A stretch of 64,000 nucleotides of DNA. Origin: Halorubrum lacusprofundi ATCC 49239 (GTDB lineage Archaea; Halobacteriota; Halobacteria; Halobacteriales; Haloferacaceae). Below the pieces are notes generated by a model. It saw only the letters and a list, made by a program, of their open reading frames with translations. It ran no database searches and was not told the origin of the DNA. Shown here piece by piece: positions 24,241-32,869 of the stretch. Position 1 is the stretch's first letter. Every line of letters begins with the position of its first letter. A program made the translations under genes and the position numbers. Location: assembly GCF_000022205.1 (NCBI RefSeq), contig NC_012029.1, positions 558,001 to 622,000 on the forward strand. The letters are read 5' to 3'.

Positions 24241-24858
24241 TCACTCCCGTTCGGTCTCAGTCTCGGGCTCTCGCTCGTCGTCCACGCTCGCATCGGCCGC
24301 TCGCTGCGCTTCCTTCCGCGCCCTGTCCGCGGCGAGCTCCTTGTCGATGTCGTCCTCGACGTACCCCATCGACTCCACGGTGACGACGTTGCCGCCGCCG
24401 GGGTCGACGACCATCACCTCTTCGCCCTCCTCGATCGTCCCCTCGATCGAGCGCGCGGCGTAGTAGGGGTTGAAGCCGCCGCCGGAGAGCTTCACCTCGC
24501 CGCCGGCGGTGGTCACCTCCTCGGTGACGGTGCCGGTCTTCCCCTTCAGCGCGTCGCTGTCGCTCGTCTGCTGTTGGCCTTTCCCGCCGTACAGATCGAA
24601 CTCGTGGTAGCCGTAGAAGGCCGCCGCGCCGAAGAGGAGCGTCAGGACCGCCATGACGAGGGTCAGTCCGGCACCGGCAACCCCGAGCGACGTGAGGAGG
24701 AGGCCGCCGAGCCCCGCCCCGATCAGTGCGATCCCGACCACGATGAAGTTCGCACCCGGCGCGAGCGCCTCCGCCATCGAGAGCAACAGCCCGGCCGTCA
24801 ACAACAGCAGGGGGAGTGTGTCCGGAGAGAGGAGTCCGGACTGCACGAGGACGTCCAT
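24241..24858 (-). CDS. NfeD-like membrane protein
   Basis: A 205-residue protein with three or four N-terminal transmembrane helices (about residues 12-85) and a C-terminal OB-fold (LKGKTGTVTEEVTTAGGEVKLSG, then GTIEEGEEVMVVD), the NfeD arrangement. NfeD proteins usually pair with SPFH/stomatin proteins in membrane microdomains; no such gene adjoins this one. The C-terminal 30 residues are charged and probably helical. Its leaderless promoter has a TATA box at 24881-24890. Confidence 0.85.
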   Translation of the reverse strand: MDVLVQSGLLSPDTLPLLLLTAGLLLSMAEALAPGANFIVVGIALIGAGLGGLLLTSLGVAGAGLTLVMAVLTLLFGAAAFYGYHEFDLYGGKGQQQTSDSDALKGKTGTVTEEVTTAGGEVKLSGGGFNPYYAARSIEGTIEEGEEVMVVDPGGGNVVTVESMGYVEDDIDKELAADRARKEAQRAADASVDDEREPETETERE

Positions 24859-24880
24859 ATCCGGACGTACGGCTGCGGGG

Positions 24881-24890
24881 GTATAAGTGG
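24881..24890 (-). promoter_or_regulatory. TATA box of the NfeD-like gene
   Basis: The minus strand reads CCACTTATAC, 23-32 bp before the ATG at 24858. The 32-bp tandem repeat at 24901-24959 starts just upstream of it. Confidence 0.55.
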
Positions 24891-24900
24891 TGGTGCGGAA

Positions 24901-24959
24901 CGACGGCGGTGCGGGACGACAGCGGTAGGGGACGACGGCGGTGCGGGACGACAGCGGTA
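24901..24959. repeat. Direct repeat of 27 bp with 32-bp period upstream of nfeD-like gene
   Basis: The 27-bp sequence beginning cgacggcggtgcgggacgac occurs at 24901-24927 and again at 24933-24959 with no mismatch. It lies 10-70 bp upstream of the nfeD TATA box and 20 bp past the stop of the next gene, so it could be an upstream regulatory region or a simple slippage product. Confidence 0.85.
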
Positions 24960-24979
24960 CGCGACGTGACGGCGATCGA

Positions 24980-25240
24980 TCAGAATCCGACGAGGAGCAC
25001 GCCCACCGTGAGCGCGACCCCCAGCGCGACGAAGACGGCGTGCTCGGTGTCGATCGACTCGGGTTCGATCGGCTCGGTCTCGGGCGTGTGGGTGTCCTCG
25101 ATAACGCCGCCGGGACCGACTTCGTCGACGGCGAACCGCCACTCGCGTTCGTCGGCGCTCTCGGCGTCCGCCCGCGTCTCGTTCGCCCGGCTCCGCACGC
25201 CGTCGCGCTTCCCCTCGTTGTCTCCGTCGTCGCTGTTCAT
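24980..25240 (-). CDS. Small acidic protein with C-terminal membrane helix, DUF7312-like
   Basis: An 86-residue protein: about 60 very acidic residues, with a central REWRFAVDEVGPGGVIE patch, followed by one C-terminal hydrophobic helix (HAVFVALGVALTVGVLLVGF). It is a tail-anchored membrane protein of a type common in haloarchaea, which I associate with DUF7312. Function is unknown. It is codirectional with and upstream of nfeD. Confidence 0.6.
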   Translation of the reverse strand: MNSDDGDNEGKRDGVRSRANETRADAESADEREWRFAVDEVGPGGVIEDTHTPETEPIEPESIDTEHAVFVALGVALTVGVLLVGF

Positions 25241-25369
25241 ACCCGCGGCTAGGCGGTTCTCCAGTAAATGGCTGGCGGGTGATGGCGAATGGGGGCAGGT
25301 GGGGACGGTAGCGAATGGAGGTGGATGAGGATGGTGGCGGGTGCGAATGGATACCGCCCTCCGCGCTCC

Positions 25370-27127
25370 CTACCGCTTCTGTGTCGCCGCGATCACGTCG
25401 CCGTCGTAGACCACGCCGCGCTCGCCATCGACCGTCACCACGGTCCCGTCGGTCACGCTCTCGGGGAGCCGCGCGCCTGAGACCATCGGGACGCCGAGTT
25501 CGCGAGCGACTACGGCGGGGTACCCCGTCATCCCCTCGCGGGCGTCGACGATCCCGGCGATTGCGTCGAGGTCGCCGGTGAATTCGCCCTCGAAGCTCGG
25601 GCCGAGCGCGACGACTGACCCCTCGGGAACGTCGCTCAGGTCGCCGTCGGCGGTGCGGTACACCGGAGCCGCGACGCGGCCAGCGACGACCGCCTTGCCA
25701 GTCACCAACGTCTCAGCGGCGACGTGGACCTTGAGCGTGTTCGTCGTGTTCGTCCCTTCGAACTCGGTCAGCATGCCGGAGAGCACGACGAGCGTGTCGC
25801 CGGAGGCGGCTCCGCCGGTGTCGAGCGCGGCGTCGACCGCGTTGTCGAGGATCGTCTCCATGTCGTGGGCGTACTCGGTCAGCACGGGGCGAACTCCCCA
25901 CGAGAGCGCGAGCTGGCGCCGGACGCGGTCGCTCGGCGTCGTCGCGACCACGGGGACGCCCGGCCGGAACATCGCCGTCTTGCGGGCCGTGAACCCGGAC
26001 TCCGAGACGGCGACCACCGTGGAGGCGCCGATGTCGCGCGCGAGGTAGCGTGCGGAGCGGGCCAGCGCCTCGGTTCGCGAGCCCTCTGCGGCAGTCGGAA
26101 CGCGCTGTTCGCGCGTCTCCGCGTACTCGTCGCTGGACTCGACCTGCCTGACGATCCGGTCCATCGTCTCGACGACGTTGACGGGGTCGTCGCCGATTGC
26201 GGTCTCGCCCGACAGCATTACGGCGTCGGTCCCGTCGAGGACCGCGTTCGCCACGTCGGACGCCTCCGCACGCGTCGGTCGGCGGGAGGAGACCATCGAG
26301 TCGAGCATCTCCGTCGCCGTGATGACGGGAACGCCCGCGTTGACGCACTTTCGGATGATTCGCTTCTGAATGACGGGGACGTCCTCCAGCGGGCACTCCA
26401 CGCCGAGGTCGCCGCGCGCGACCATCACGCCGTCGGCGGCGTCGATGATCCCGTCGAGGTTCTCGACCGCGCCCGCCCGCTCGATCTTCGCGACGATCGG
26501 GATGTCGTCGCCGCCGCGCTCCTCCAGCGCGTCTGCGATCCGGTAGACGTCGTTGGCGTTTCGCACGAAGGAGGCCGCGACGAAGTCGGCGTTCGTCCGC
26601 GCCGCGAGGTCGAGTTCGGCCTCGTCCTCCGCGGTGATGAGGTCGACGTCGATGGCGACGCCGGGGAGGTTGACGCCCTTCCGCGAGCTGAGCTTCCCGC
26701 CGGAGACGACGGTGGCGACGACCGACTCGCCGTCGACGCGCTCGACCCGACACTCGATCCGCCCGTCGTCGAGGAGGACGGTGTCTCCCGGTCCGGCGGC
26801 CGCGATCGAGTGGGTGAGCCCGACGCGCTCGGGCGTGGCGTCGTCGCCCTCGACGAAGGTCACCTCGGACCCGGTCGCGAGCGAGATCGACTCGTCGAGT
26901 TCGGCGGTCCGGACCTCCGGCCCCTTCAGGTCGACCATCACCGCGAGGGGGTCGTCGATCTCGTTGTCGACGGCGCGGGCCCGTTCGATGACCTCCTCGC
27001 GGTGGGCCGTCGTCCCGTGGCTGGCGTTCAGCCGGACGACGGACATCCCCGCGTCGGCGAGGTCGCGGATCGCGTCCCGGCTGTCCGACGCGGGACCGAT
27101 CGTACAGACGATCTTGGCGTTTCGCAT
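25370..27127 (-). CDS. pyk: Pyruvate kinase with C-terminal PEP-utiliser-like domain
   Basis: A 585-residue enzyme that makes pyruvate and ATP from phosphoenolpyruvate. MRNAKIVCTIGPAS opens the barrel, IPIVAKIERAGAVEN holds the catalytic Lys, VMVARGDLGVE the metal site and TATEMLDSM the conserved active-site motif. After the alpha/beta C-domain comes an extra domain of about 100 residues like the phosphohistidine domain of PEP synthase (GKAVVAGRVAAPVY...), but the position of the phosphorylated His is replaced (GMTGYPAVVARELGVP), so it cannot carry phosphate and is probably regulatory or structural. The ATG at 27127 is the family start. Confidence 0.96.
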   Translation of the reverse strand: MRNAKIVCTIGPASDSRDAIRDLADAGMSVVRLNASHGTTAHREEVIERARAVDNEIDDPLAVMVDLKGPEVRTAELDESISLATGSEVTFVEGDDATPERVGLTHSIAAAGPGDTVLLDDGRIECRVERVDGESVVATVVSGGKLSSRKGVNLPGVAIDVDLITAEDEAELDLAARTNADFVAASFVRNANDVYRIADALEERGGDDIPIVAKIERAGAVENLDGIIDAADGVMVARGDLGVECPLEDVPVIQKRIIRKCVNAGVPVITATEMLDSMVSSRRPTRAEASDVANAVLDGTDAVMLSGETAIGDDPVNVVETMDRIVRQVESSDEYAETREQRVPTAAEGSRTEALARSARYLARDIGASTVVAVSESGFTARKTAMFRPGVPVVATTPSDRVRRQLALSWGVRPVLTEYAHDMETILDNAVDAALDTGGAASGDTLVVLSGMLTEFEGTNTTNTLKVHVAAETLVTGKAVVAGRVAAPVYRTADGDLSDVPEGSVVALGPSFEGEFTGDLDAIAGIVDAREGMTGYPAVVARELGVPMVSGARLPESVTDGTVVTVDGERGVVYDGDVIAATQKR

Positions 27128-27235
27128 ATCGCCGGATTTGGCGCAGGAGAGGAAAAAGCCACACGGTTGAGTCGCCACCGAGTGAACGTTCGTGACGGTT
27201 GCTCCGGGCACGGTCCCGATCCCGGAGAGGACGAC

Positions 27236-27742
27236 TCAGAGCGTGAGCGCGACCGACAGCGCGAGGGCGGCGACACCGGCACCAAGGAACAGCCGGTTCG
27301 CACGCGGGTTCGCCGCCGGCGTCAGATCGAGGGTGACGTGCCACCCTCGGAACGGGCGGAGCGGCCAGATTCCCATCGGTGTGATCGCGTCGCCGGCGAC
27401 GTGCGAACAGAGGGAGAGCGTTGCGATGCCCCCGACGAAGCCCGGGGTCCACGGTGGGAGAGCGGTTCCGGCGGCTGTAGCGGGAGCGGTCCCGTCGCCT
27501 ACAGGAAAGACGATCGCGGCCGCGAGGGCGACGAGTACGCCCGCCGTCAACGCGAACGCAATCGTGTGCGTTGGGCCGCGGTGTGCGACCGGCAGCCGGT
27601 GATCGAGATCGGGGAGCGTCGCAAACGTGACGGCGACCGCCGCGCCGAGAACGGTCAGTTCGGGCTCGCCAGCGACTCGAACCGCCCCCGCGACCGGCGC
27701 GTACGCGAGCAGCGCGATCCCGACGTGGCCCCGCCAGTACAT
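27236..27742 (-). CDS. YdjM-like membrane-bound metal-dependent hydrolase
   Basis: A 168-residue membrane protein of the YdjM/DUF457 family. Conserved His/Asp patches are MYWRGHVGIALLAYAP, LPDLDHRLP, HRGPTHTIAF and CSHVAGDAITP, alternating with four hydrophobic helices. The family is predicted to hold a metal and hydrolyse an unknown lipid-like substrate at the membrane. It ends 108 bp before the pyruvate kinase start and is codirectional with it. Confidence 0.85.
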   Translation of the reverse strand: MYWRGHVGIALLAYAPVAGAVRVAGEPELTVLGAAVAVTFATLPDLDHRLPVAHRGPTHTIAFALTAGVLVALAAAIVFPVGDGTAPATAAGTALPPWTPGFVGGIATLSLCSHVAGDAITPMGIWPLRPFRGWHVTLDLTPAANPRANRLFLGAGVAALALSVALTL

Positions 27743-27947
27743 GGGCGATGCTCGGGGAAGGCGGAGAAAAACCCGTCGGGGAAGAGGGAAGGCGTCAGCG
27801 GGGCGTCGGTCGCGGATTCCGGGGGTGTCGGCCGCGAGGCCTGCGCCTCAGTCGTTGGTCGGCGCCGGGGCATCGCCTGCGTAGCGCGCTTCCAAGCGTC
27901 CCCGACTCGTAGCCTTTTTACCCGCGCTGGCGGTAGACGGACTCACT

Positions 27948-28214
27948 ATGGCTGAGGACAAGGCACGAAGCACCGGCAGCGCGGGCCGATTCGGCGCCCG
28001 CTACGGCCGGGTCTCCCGCAAACGAGTCCAGGATATCGAAGAGGAGATGCAGAACGCGACCGTCGACGGCGACGACGTCAAGCGCGTGGGTACCGGCATC
28101 TGGGTCAACGAGGAGACCGGCGAGACGTTCACCGGCGGTGCGTACCGCCCCGAGACGCCCGGCGGTCGCACCGTCCGCCGTTCCATCCGCGCCGCGCTCG
28201 CCGACGAGGAGTAA
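27948..28214 (+). CDS. rpl37ae: Ribosomal protein eL43 (L37Ae) lacking zinc-ribbon cysteines
   Basis: An 88-residue large-subunit ribosomal protein. [17 protein letters not shown] and GTGIW...[24 protein letters not shown] are the conserved outer parts of eL43. The central zinc ribbon, normally CxxC...CxxC around the GTGIW motif, is present in outline but every cysteine is replaced (the protein has none). It starts a tight cluster with rpo12, pcc1, pfdB and the DUF3194 gene, a grouping typical of archaea. A promoter-like cctttttac lies near 27915. Confidence 0.88.
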
Positions 28215-28218
28215 GGCG

Positions 28219-28353
28219 ATGAGCTACAAGTGCTCCCGCTGTAAGCGCGACGTTACCCTCGACGAGTACGGCGGCGTGCGCTGTCCGTACTGCGGTCACC
28301 GCGTCCTCCTGAAGGAGCGCGGCGGCGACGTGAAGGAAGTGAACGTCGAGTAA
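28219..28353 (+). CDS. rpo12: DNA-directed RNA polymerase subunit Rpo12 (RpoP)
   Basis: A 44-residue zinc-ribbon subunit of archaeal RNA polymerase, equivalent to eukaryotic Rpb12/RPABC4. [32 protein letters not shown] contains the CxxC...CxxC ligands. It begins 4 bp after the eL43 stop. Confidence 0.95.
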
Positions 28354-28376
28354 CTCCGCGTTCCGACCCCGCCACC

Positions 28377-28640
28377 GTGACCGCCGACCGCGCACACGAG
28401 ACGGTCCTTTCGTTCCGCTACCCCTCCCAGCGGCGCGCACGTCTCGTCGGCGATGCGCTCGAACCAGAGGTCGGCGAGATCGACGACGCCCGCTCCGCGG
28501 CGACCGTCTCCCGCGACGGCGACGCAGTCCGGGTCCGCGTCGCCGCCGACGATCTCGTCGCTCTCCGCGCCGGGATCAACAGCTGGTCACGGCTGGTCGA
28601 AGTCGCTGAGCGCGTCGGCTCGGGACGCGGTCGACAGTAG
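28377..28640 (+). CDS. pcc1: KEOPS complex subunit Pcc1, GTG start
   Basis: An 87-residue small subunit of the KEOPS complex, which makes the t6A37 modification of ANN-decoding tRNAs. The fold is two beta-alpha units (VLSFRYPSQRRARLVGDALEPE...; VRVAADDLVALRAGINSWSRLVEVAE) as in archaeal Pcc1. Translation starts at GTG 28377, 23 bp after rpo12. Length is normal. Confidence 0.88.
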   Translation: MTADRAHETVLSFRYPSQRRARLVGDALEPEVGEIDDARSAATVSRDGDAVRVRVAADDLVALRAGINSWSRLVEVAERVGSGRGRQ

Positions 28641-28742
28641 CACCGATTCGCCGATACCCTGACTTTCTAGGGCTGTATCCAGTGAATCAGTTGTCGTCGG
28701 AGAAGTCGGGGGTTTTTCCGTCCGGACCGCCTCGTCTCGCCT

Positions 28743-29138
28743 ATGCAAGGGAACATGCCGCCCGAGGCACAGGAGAAAATCGAGGAGCTACAGGAGCTGC
28801 AGGAGACCGCACAGCAGGTCGCCGAGCAGAAAGAGCAGGCTCAGTCCGCGCTCAACGAGTCCAAGACGGCGCTCGACGCCCTCGAAGACGTCGACGAGGA
28901 CGCCGGGATGTACCGCGAGATCGGCGAGGTCCTCGTCGAGACGGACTACGAGTCCGCCTACGACGACCTCGAGAACAAGGTTGACTCCCTCGAAGTGCGC
29001 ACCGAGCAGCTCGAAAAGCAGGAGGAGCGCGTCCAAGAGCAGTTCGACGACCTGCAGGGCGAGCTTCAGCAGATGCTCCAGGGCGGCGCCGGCGGCGGCC
29101 CGATGGGTCCGGGCGGTCCGGGCGCGGGCGGCGCGTAA
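28743..29138 (+). CDS. pfdB: Prefoldin beta subunit
   Basis: A 131-residue coiled-coil chaperone subunit. Two long helices (residues about 5-50 and 78-118, with heptads such as [20 protein letters not shown]) flank the hairpin region [13 protein letters not shown], the archaeal PfdB pattern. A Gly/Pro/Met-rich tail ([14 protein letters not shown]) is a haloarchaeal extension. Together with the alpha subunit it passes unfolded proteins to the thermosome. Confidence 0.95.
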   Translation: MQGNMPPEAQEKIEELQELQETAQQVAEQKEQAQSALNESKTALDALEDVDEDAGMYREIGEVLVETDYESAYDDLENKVDSLEVRTEQLEKQEERVQEQFDDLQGELQQMLQGGAGGGPMGPGGPGAGGA

Positions 29139-29144
29139 GTGCCG

Positions 29145-29447
29145 ATGTCTGACGAATCGAGCGACGGACCGACCGACGGACCGCGTGACGTAGCCGACGA
29201 GGCCGCTGACGAGGGGCCTACCGACGACGAGGTCGTCCGTACCGCTGCGAAAGCAGCCGAGGGCGTCGTGTTCGCCCACTACGACCAGTCGGCGGTGACC
29301 GATCTGGACGTGACGGTCACGTTCGAGGATGGCGTTCTCGACGTGGACGTCTACCTGAACGCCCCCGACGATCCCGACCCGGACGCGGTCGCCCGCGAGG
29401 CGGCCGAGACCGCCGGCGAGGCGGTCGACGAACTGTTCGAGGCGTAG
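29145..29447 (+). CDS. DUF3194 family protein
   Basis: A 100-residue acidic protein that follows pfdB by 6 bp, the arrangement conserved across archaea. VVRTAAKAAEGVVFAHYDQSAVTDLDVTVTFEDGVLDVDVYLNA is the DUF3194 core. The ATG at 29145 is preferred, though a GTG at 29139 directly abuts the prefoldin stop. Role unknown; cotranscription suggests a link to protein folding. Confidence 0.82.
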   Translation: MSDESSDGPTDGPRDVADEAADEGPTDDEVVRTAAKAAEGVVFAHYDQSAVTDLDVTVTFEDGVLDVDVYLNAPDDPDPDAVAREAAETAGEAVDELFEA

Positions 29448-29545
29448 GGCGGCGCGCCGTTCTTTTCGGGTCGTTTCGATGGTTAACGACGACGAGCGAC
29501 GTGAGCGCTGGTAGCGCGGCCTCTATCCGATAACCCACTGATCAA

Positions 29546-29556
29546 TACTTATTAAT
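29546..29556 (+). promoter_or_regulatory. TATA box of the small zinc-finger gene
   Basis: tacttattaat stands 25-35 bp before the ATG at 29581 in an otherwise AT-poor context; a leaderless transcript is likely. Confidence 0.55.
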
Positions 29557-29580
29557 CATGTCATTGCGTATTGGTACCGT

Positions 29581-29778
29581 ATGTCATCTAGCTACGGCGG
29601 TATGTCGGCCTTCGATCGGCTCCGCGCGCGGCTCAACGGTCGGCCCCACGCCTGCGAGGAGTGCGGGTTCGTCGACGAGGAGGGGTCGTGGGAAGCGGTG
29701 ACGACAGGTGCGACCGTCGAGTACCGCCGGGAGTGTCCGAGCTGCGGGACCGAGCGTGTCCAGCGGTACCAGTTCTGA
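29581..29778 (+). CDS. HVO_0649-type small zinc-finger protein
   Basis: A 65-residue protein with two CxxC knuckles, CEECGFVDEEGSWEAV and CPSCGTERVQRYQF, resembling the small zinc-finger proteins called HVO_0649 family in Haloferax. Such proteins are too short for catalysis and are presumed to bind nucleic acid or protein. It has its own promoter and is separated from both neighbours. Confidence 0.8.
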   Translation: MSSSYGGMSAFDRLRARLNGRPHACEECGFVDEEGSWEAVTTGATVEYRRECPSCGTERVQRYQF

Positions 29779-29848
29779 AAAGGCAGCCGGCCGGCTCCCG
29801 CTAATCCCTGCCAACCGTTAACCTCCACCGGTGCATGGTATCGTCGAC

Positions 29849-30274
29849 ATGTACGACGCGATCCTCTGTCCCACGGACGGCAGCGCTGGAAGTGACGCCG
29901 CGGTCGAGCAGGCCTGCGACCTCGCTGAACTGACGGGCGCACGGATCCACGCGCTGTTCGTCGTCGACGAGGGGATCGCGGGCGCTGACGAGTGGGACCT
30001 TGTCGTCGACCGGGAGGAAGAGCGGGGCGAGCGCGCGCTCGACGCGGTTGCCGAGGCGGCCGCGGACCGCGGTATCGAGGTCGAGCGCCACCTCCGACGC
30101 GGTCGCCCGCACGAGGAGATCCTCGACGCCGCGACCGACTACGGGGTCGACCTGATCGTGATGGGGACCCACGGCCGCACCGGACTCGGCCGGTTCGTCA
30201 CGGCGGGCTCGGTCGCTGAGCGGGTCGTGCGACACAGCAAGCTCCCGGTGTTGACGGCGCACATCGGTGACTGA
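29849..30274 (+). CDS. Universal stress protein (UspA fold)
   Basis: A 141-residue UspA-domain protein. MYDAILCPTDGSAGSDAAV is the N-terminal strand-loop, and the ATP-binding pattern GTHGRTGLGRFVTAGSVAERVVRHSKLPVL (G-2x-G-9x-GS-type) is complete, so it is of the nucleotide-binding type. The ATG at 29849 is the family start; one 6 codons upstream is possible. Haloarchaea carry many paralogues. Confidence 0.92.
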   Translation: MYDAILCPTDGSAGSDAAVEQACDLAELTGARIHALFVVDEGIAGADEWDLVVDREEERGERALDAVAEAAADRGIEVERHLRRGRPHEEILDAATDYGVDLIVMGTHGRTGLGRFVTAGSVAERVVRHSKLPVLTAHIGD

Positions 30275-30284
30275 GGCTCCCCTC

Positions 30285-30839
30285 CTACGCGGACTCGCAG
30301 ATCGCGACGAAGTTCTCGAACACTTCCTCGCCGCGCTCGGTGTGGGCGACCTCGGGGTGCCACTGGACGCCGTACAGTCCCGCCTCCGTGTTCGACATCG
30401 CCTCCACGTCGCAGACGTCGGAGGTCGCGGTCCGGACGAACCCCTCGGGGACCTCGACTACCTCGTCGGCGTGCGACGCCCAGACGCGCGTCTTCGGGGC
30501 TAGCGAGCCGACGAGCGGGTCCTCGTCGTCGACGATCTCTACGTCGACATCGGCGTAGCCCCCGTAGTCACCGCCGCCGACCGCGCCGCCGCGCTCGACC
30601 GCGATCAGCTGCATCCCGAGACAGATTCCGAGCACGGGAACGTCCAGATCGAGGTAGTCCGGGGCGTTGCCGACGCGATCCATGTCTGGGCCGCCGGAGA
30701 GGACGATCCCGTCTGCGTCGATCTCCGCGGGGGGCGTGTCCGCCGAGACGATCTCGGTGTCGACGCCCACGTCGCGGAGCGCCCGCCGTTCGAGGTGGGT
30801 GAACTGGCCGTGGAGGTCGATGACGACGATCCGGGTCAT
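30285..30839 (-). CDS. guaAA: GMP synthase, glutamine amidotransferase subunit
   Basis: A 184-residue class I amidotransferase that gives ammonia to the separate GMP synthase ATPase subunit, the archaeal two-protein form of GuaA. VLGICLGMQLIA has the catalytic Cys, and GVQWHPEVAHTERG has the His-Glu pair; VLSGGPDM is the oxyanion segment. It converges with the UspA gene and is followed upstream by truD on the same strand after 121 bp. Confidence 0.93.
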   Translation of the reverse strand: MTRIVVIDLHGQFTHLERRALRDVGVDTEIVSADTPPAEIDADGIVLSGGPDMDRVGNAPDYLDLDVPVLGICLGMQLIAVERGGAVGGGDYGGYADVDVEIVDDEDPLVGSLAPKTRVWASHADEVVEVPEGFVRTATSDVCDVEAMSNTEAGLYGVQWHPEVAHTERGEEVFENFVAICESA

Positions 30840-30960
30840 GGCGCCGATTGGCGACTCCCGCACAAAAACGGCTCGGAACGGAGCGCAGTATCGTGGTGGT
30901 TTCGCACGATAAGATCGTTCGATAATGCACGAACGAGGATCGATTTGCGGCGCGCGCCGC

Positions 30961-32412
30961 TCAGAGGTCGAGCGGGCCGCTCTTCGTGAACTCCCGGAGG
31001 AGCACCGTCGCGTACGATCCGCTCGGAAGCGCGAACGCGAACCGTGGATCGCCGTCGTCGAACGTCACGTTGAGGTCGCTTCGGAGCAGGATCGCCCGCC
31101 GAGTACCCGACGAGTCAAAGTCGCCGGGGAGCGCGAAGTCGCCGGGCTCGATCCCGGCGTCGGCGAGAACCTCGCGCTCTATCTCGCCGGGCTCACCGTC
31201 TCCGAGGTCCGTCTCCGTGCCGATGAGGGGGGCGGTGACGAACGCCCGACCGCGCTCGCAGTGGCGGGTGACGACGGCAACTCTGTCCTCGTCGACCCGT
31301 TGGAGCCGGTCCGTGTCGGGCGCGTACAGCTCCTCGGGAGCGTCGCCGTCGGCGAAACACACCACGTCGCCGGCGACGGGTCGGTCAAACGAGAGGCCGC
31401 GGCGCAGGCGCTCGCTCAGCACCTGATTGAACAGGAACGACTGAGCGGCGTTGACGAAGAGTCGCTGGAGGTTCGAGGGGACCGCCTCCAGCGCGTGCCG
31501 CCAGTCCTCGTGATCCGGCGGCGCGTCGGGAGCCACGTCCCGCTCGGCGAGCCGGTGGACCATCGAGCGCTCGAACCGGAGCTTGCCCGGGATCGCGTCG
31601 AGGCAGGTTTCCCAGTCGCCGTCGCCGGTGCCGTCGGCGGAGGGGTCGGAGCCGTCTCCCGTATCGTCCCCCCCGACCCCGAACGCGGCGTCCACCCGGT
31701 CGCGCGCGGCGCGGGTGTCGTCGGGCTCCGTATCCGAGGAGTTGCCGGCGTACAGCCGCACCGCCTCGCGGAAGTCGTCGCGTACGACGGCGAGCCCGAC
31801 GCGGTGGGTGACGGGCCGCCGACTCCCGAAGCGCTGCTGGCCGAAGTAGTTGGGGACGCCGACGGTGGCGTCGTCTTTCGCCTCTTCCGCGTCGCCCCCG
31901 AACGCCCGAAGGTCACCGACCACGTCGGCGACGCGCTCGGGAGCCTCGGGGACCGTATCGGCGACGCGGATCTCGAAGGCGTTGCCCGCGAGGTCGCCGA
32001 ACGAGAGCCTGCGACCGGCGCGGCCGAGGGGCTCGATCTCGGCGCCGCGGATCTCGGGGAGATCGTCGGGGTCGACCTCGCGGAGCGTGAACAGCTGCGT
32101 GGTGACGGCGCGCTTGTCCTTCGTCCCCGCCCACGACACGCGCTCGCGGCTGATACCGAGGGCGTCGGAGATCCGGCGCGCGAAGTCGTTCGTGTCCCAG
32201 TCGCGGAGGGTGACGCGGACGACGAGTTCGGGGTAGCTCCCGGTGTCCGCGCCGAGCGGCTCCGGCTCGAACGCCTCCAGTTCGCGGACGCGGAAGTCGT
32301 CGGGCGACTCGCGGAGCCGGCCACCGATCCCGTCGGCGTCGCTGACGTAGTGGTCGATTCCCGCGGCGCGCTCGGCCGGGTGCGCCTCGCGGAGGGGGAT
32401 GGACGGCGCCAT
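30961..32412 (-). CDS. truD: tRNA pseudouridine(13) synthase
   Basis: A 483-residue TruD-family enzyme (archaeal/eukaryotic Pus7 type). [12 protein letters not shown] contains the catalytic Asp, [11 protein letters not shown] precedes it, and [24 protein letters not shown] is the second conserved block; an acidic insert ([18 protein letters not shown]) in the TRUD domain is haloarchaeal. Its ATG follows the pth2 stop codon with no gap, so the two are cotranscribed. Both act on tRNA. Confidence 0.95.
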   Translation of the reverse strand: MAPSIPLREAHPAERAAGIDHYVSDADGIGGRLRESPDDFRVRELEAFEPEPLGADTGSYPELVVRVTLRDWDTNDFARRISDALGISRERVSWAGTKDKRAVTTQLFTLREVDPDDLPEIRGAEIEPLGRAGRRLSFGDLAGNAFEIRVADTVPEAPERVADVVGDLRAFGGDAEEAKDDATVGVPNYFGQQRFGSRRPVTHRVGLAVVRDDFREAVRLYAGNSSDTEPDDTRAARDRVDAAFGVGGDDTGDGSDPSADGTGDGDWETCLDAIPGKLRFERSMVHRLAERDVAPDAPPDHEDWRHALEAVPSNLQRLFVNAAQSFLFNQVLSERLRRGLSFDRPVAGDVVCFADGDAPEELYAPDTDRLQRVDEDRVAVVTRHCERGRAFVTAPLIGTETDLGDGEPGEIEREVLADAGIEPGDFALPGDFDSSGTRRAILLRSDLNVTFDDGDPRFAFALPSGSYATVLLREFTKSGPLDL

Positions 32413-32751
32413 TTAGTACAGCGAGAGGTCGCCGGTCACGCGGTCGACGGTGTCGTCGCGGGCGGGCCCCACGGCGAGCGCGGTGACGGTTCCCGGCTCC
32501 AGTTGGGTGTGGCCGGCGTCGCGGATGATCGCGTACGGGATCCCCTCCTTGTCCGCCTTGTCGGCCAGTTCGAACAGCTGGCTCTCGGAGTCGCCTTTGA
32601 GAACCACCTTCTTCTGTCCCTCTCCCTGCCACTTCTTGCGGACGCGCCGGCCGGCGTCCTGATACGCCGACAGCGACGCGTGCGCGACCTGCGCGGCGAG
32701 TTTCCCCTCGCCCATCCCGATGTCGGTGCGGGCGACGATGGCCTGTTTCAT
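32413..32751 (-). CDS. pth2: Peptidyl-tRNA hydrolase, archaeal Pth2 type
   Basis: A 112-residue enzyme that recycles peptidyl-tRNA. [26 protein letters not shown] is the N-terminal block with the conserved Lys-Ala-Ala-Gln, and [20 protein letters not shown] is the C-terminal active-site block. The ATG at 32751 is four codons inside the longest frame and is the family start. It lies directly upstream of truD. Confidence 0.96.
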
Positions 32752-32869
32752 GTCTCTCTCCACCGCCGCCGCGGGTTTAGCTCTGTTCTCTCGTCAGCCG
32801 TGTCGGCGGCTGGCGGCCGTCGAGACGGGGCGAAGAGGAATCCGCAAAGGAGCGAACGTGACCGCTCCC

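Noticed and set aside
25724-27955. 743-codon open frame opposite pyruvate kinase
   Set aside because: The pyruvate kinase frame has complete catalytic motifs; the antisense product is Arg/Asp-biased without domains and runs on across the next gene too.
28138-28218. Upstream extension of rpo12 in frame through the eL43 gene
   Set aside because: The family starts at MSYKCSRC (28219); the upstream codons overlap the eL43 frame and are Arg/Pro-rich.
30960-30990. Provirus or plasmid integration near tRNA genes
   Set aside because: The only tRNA (46795-46879) has ordinary single-copy neighbours, no integrase gene and no repeated tRNA fragment was seen.
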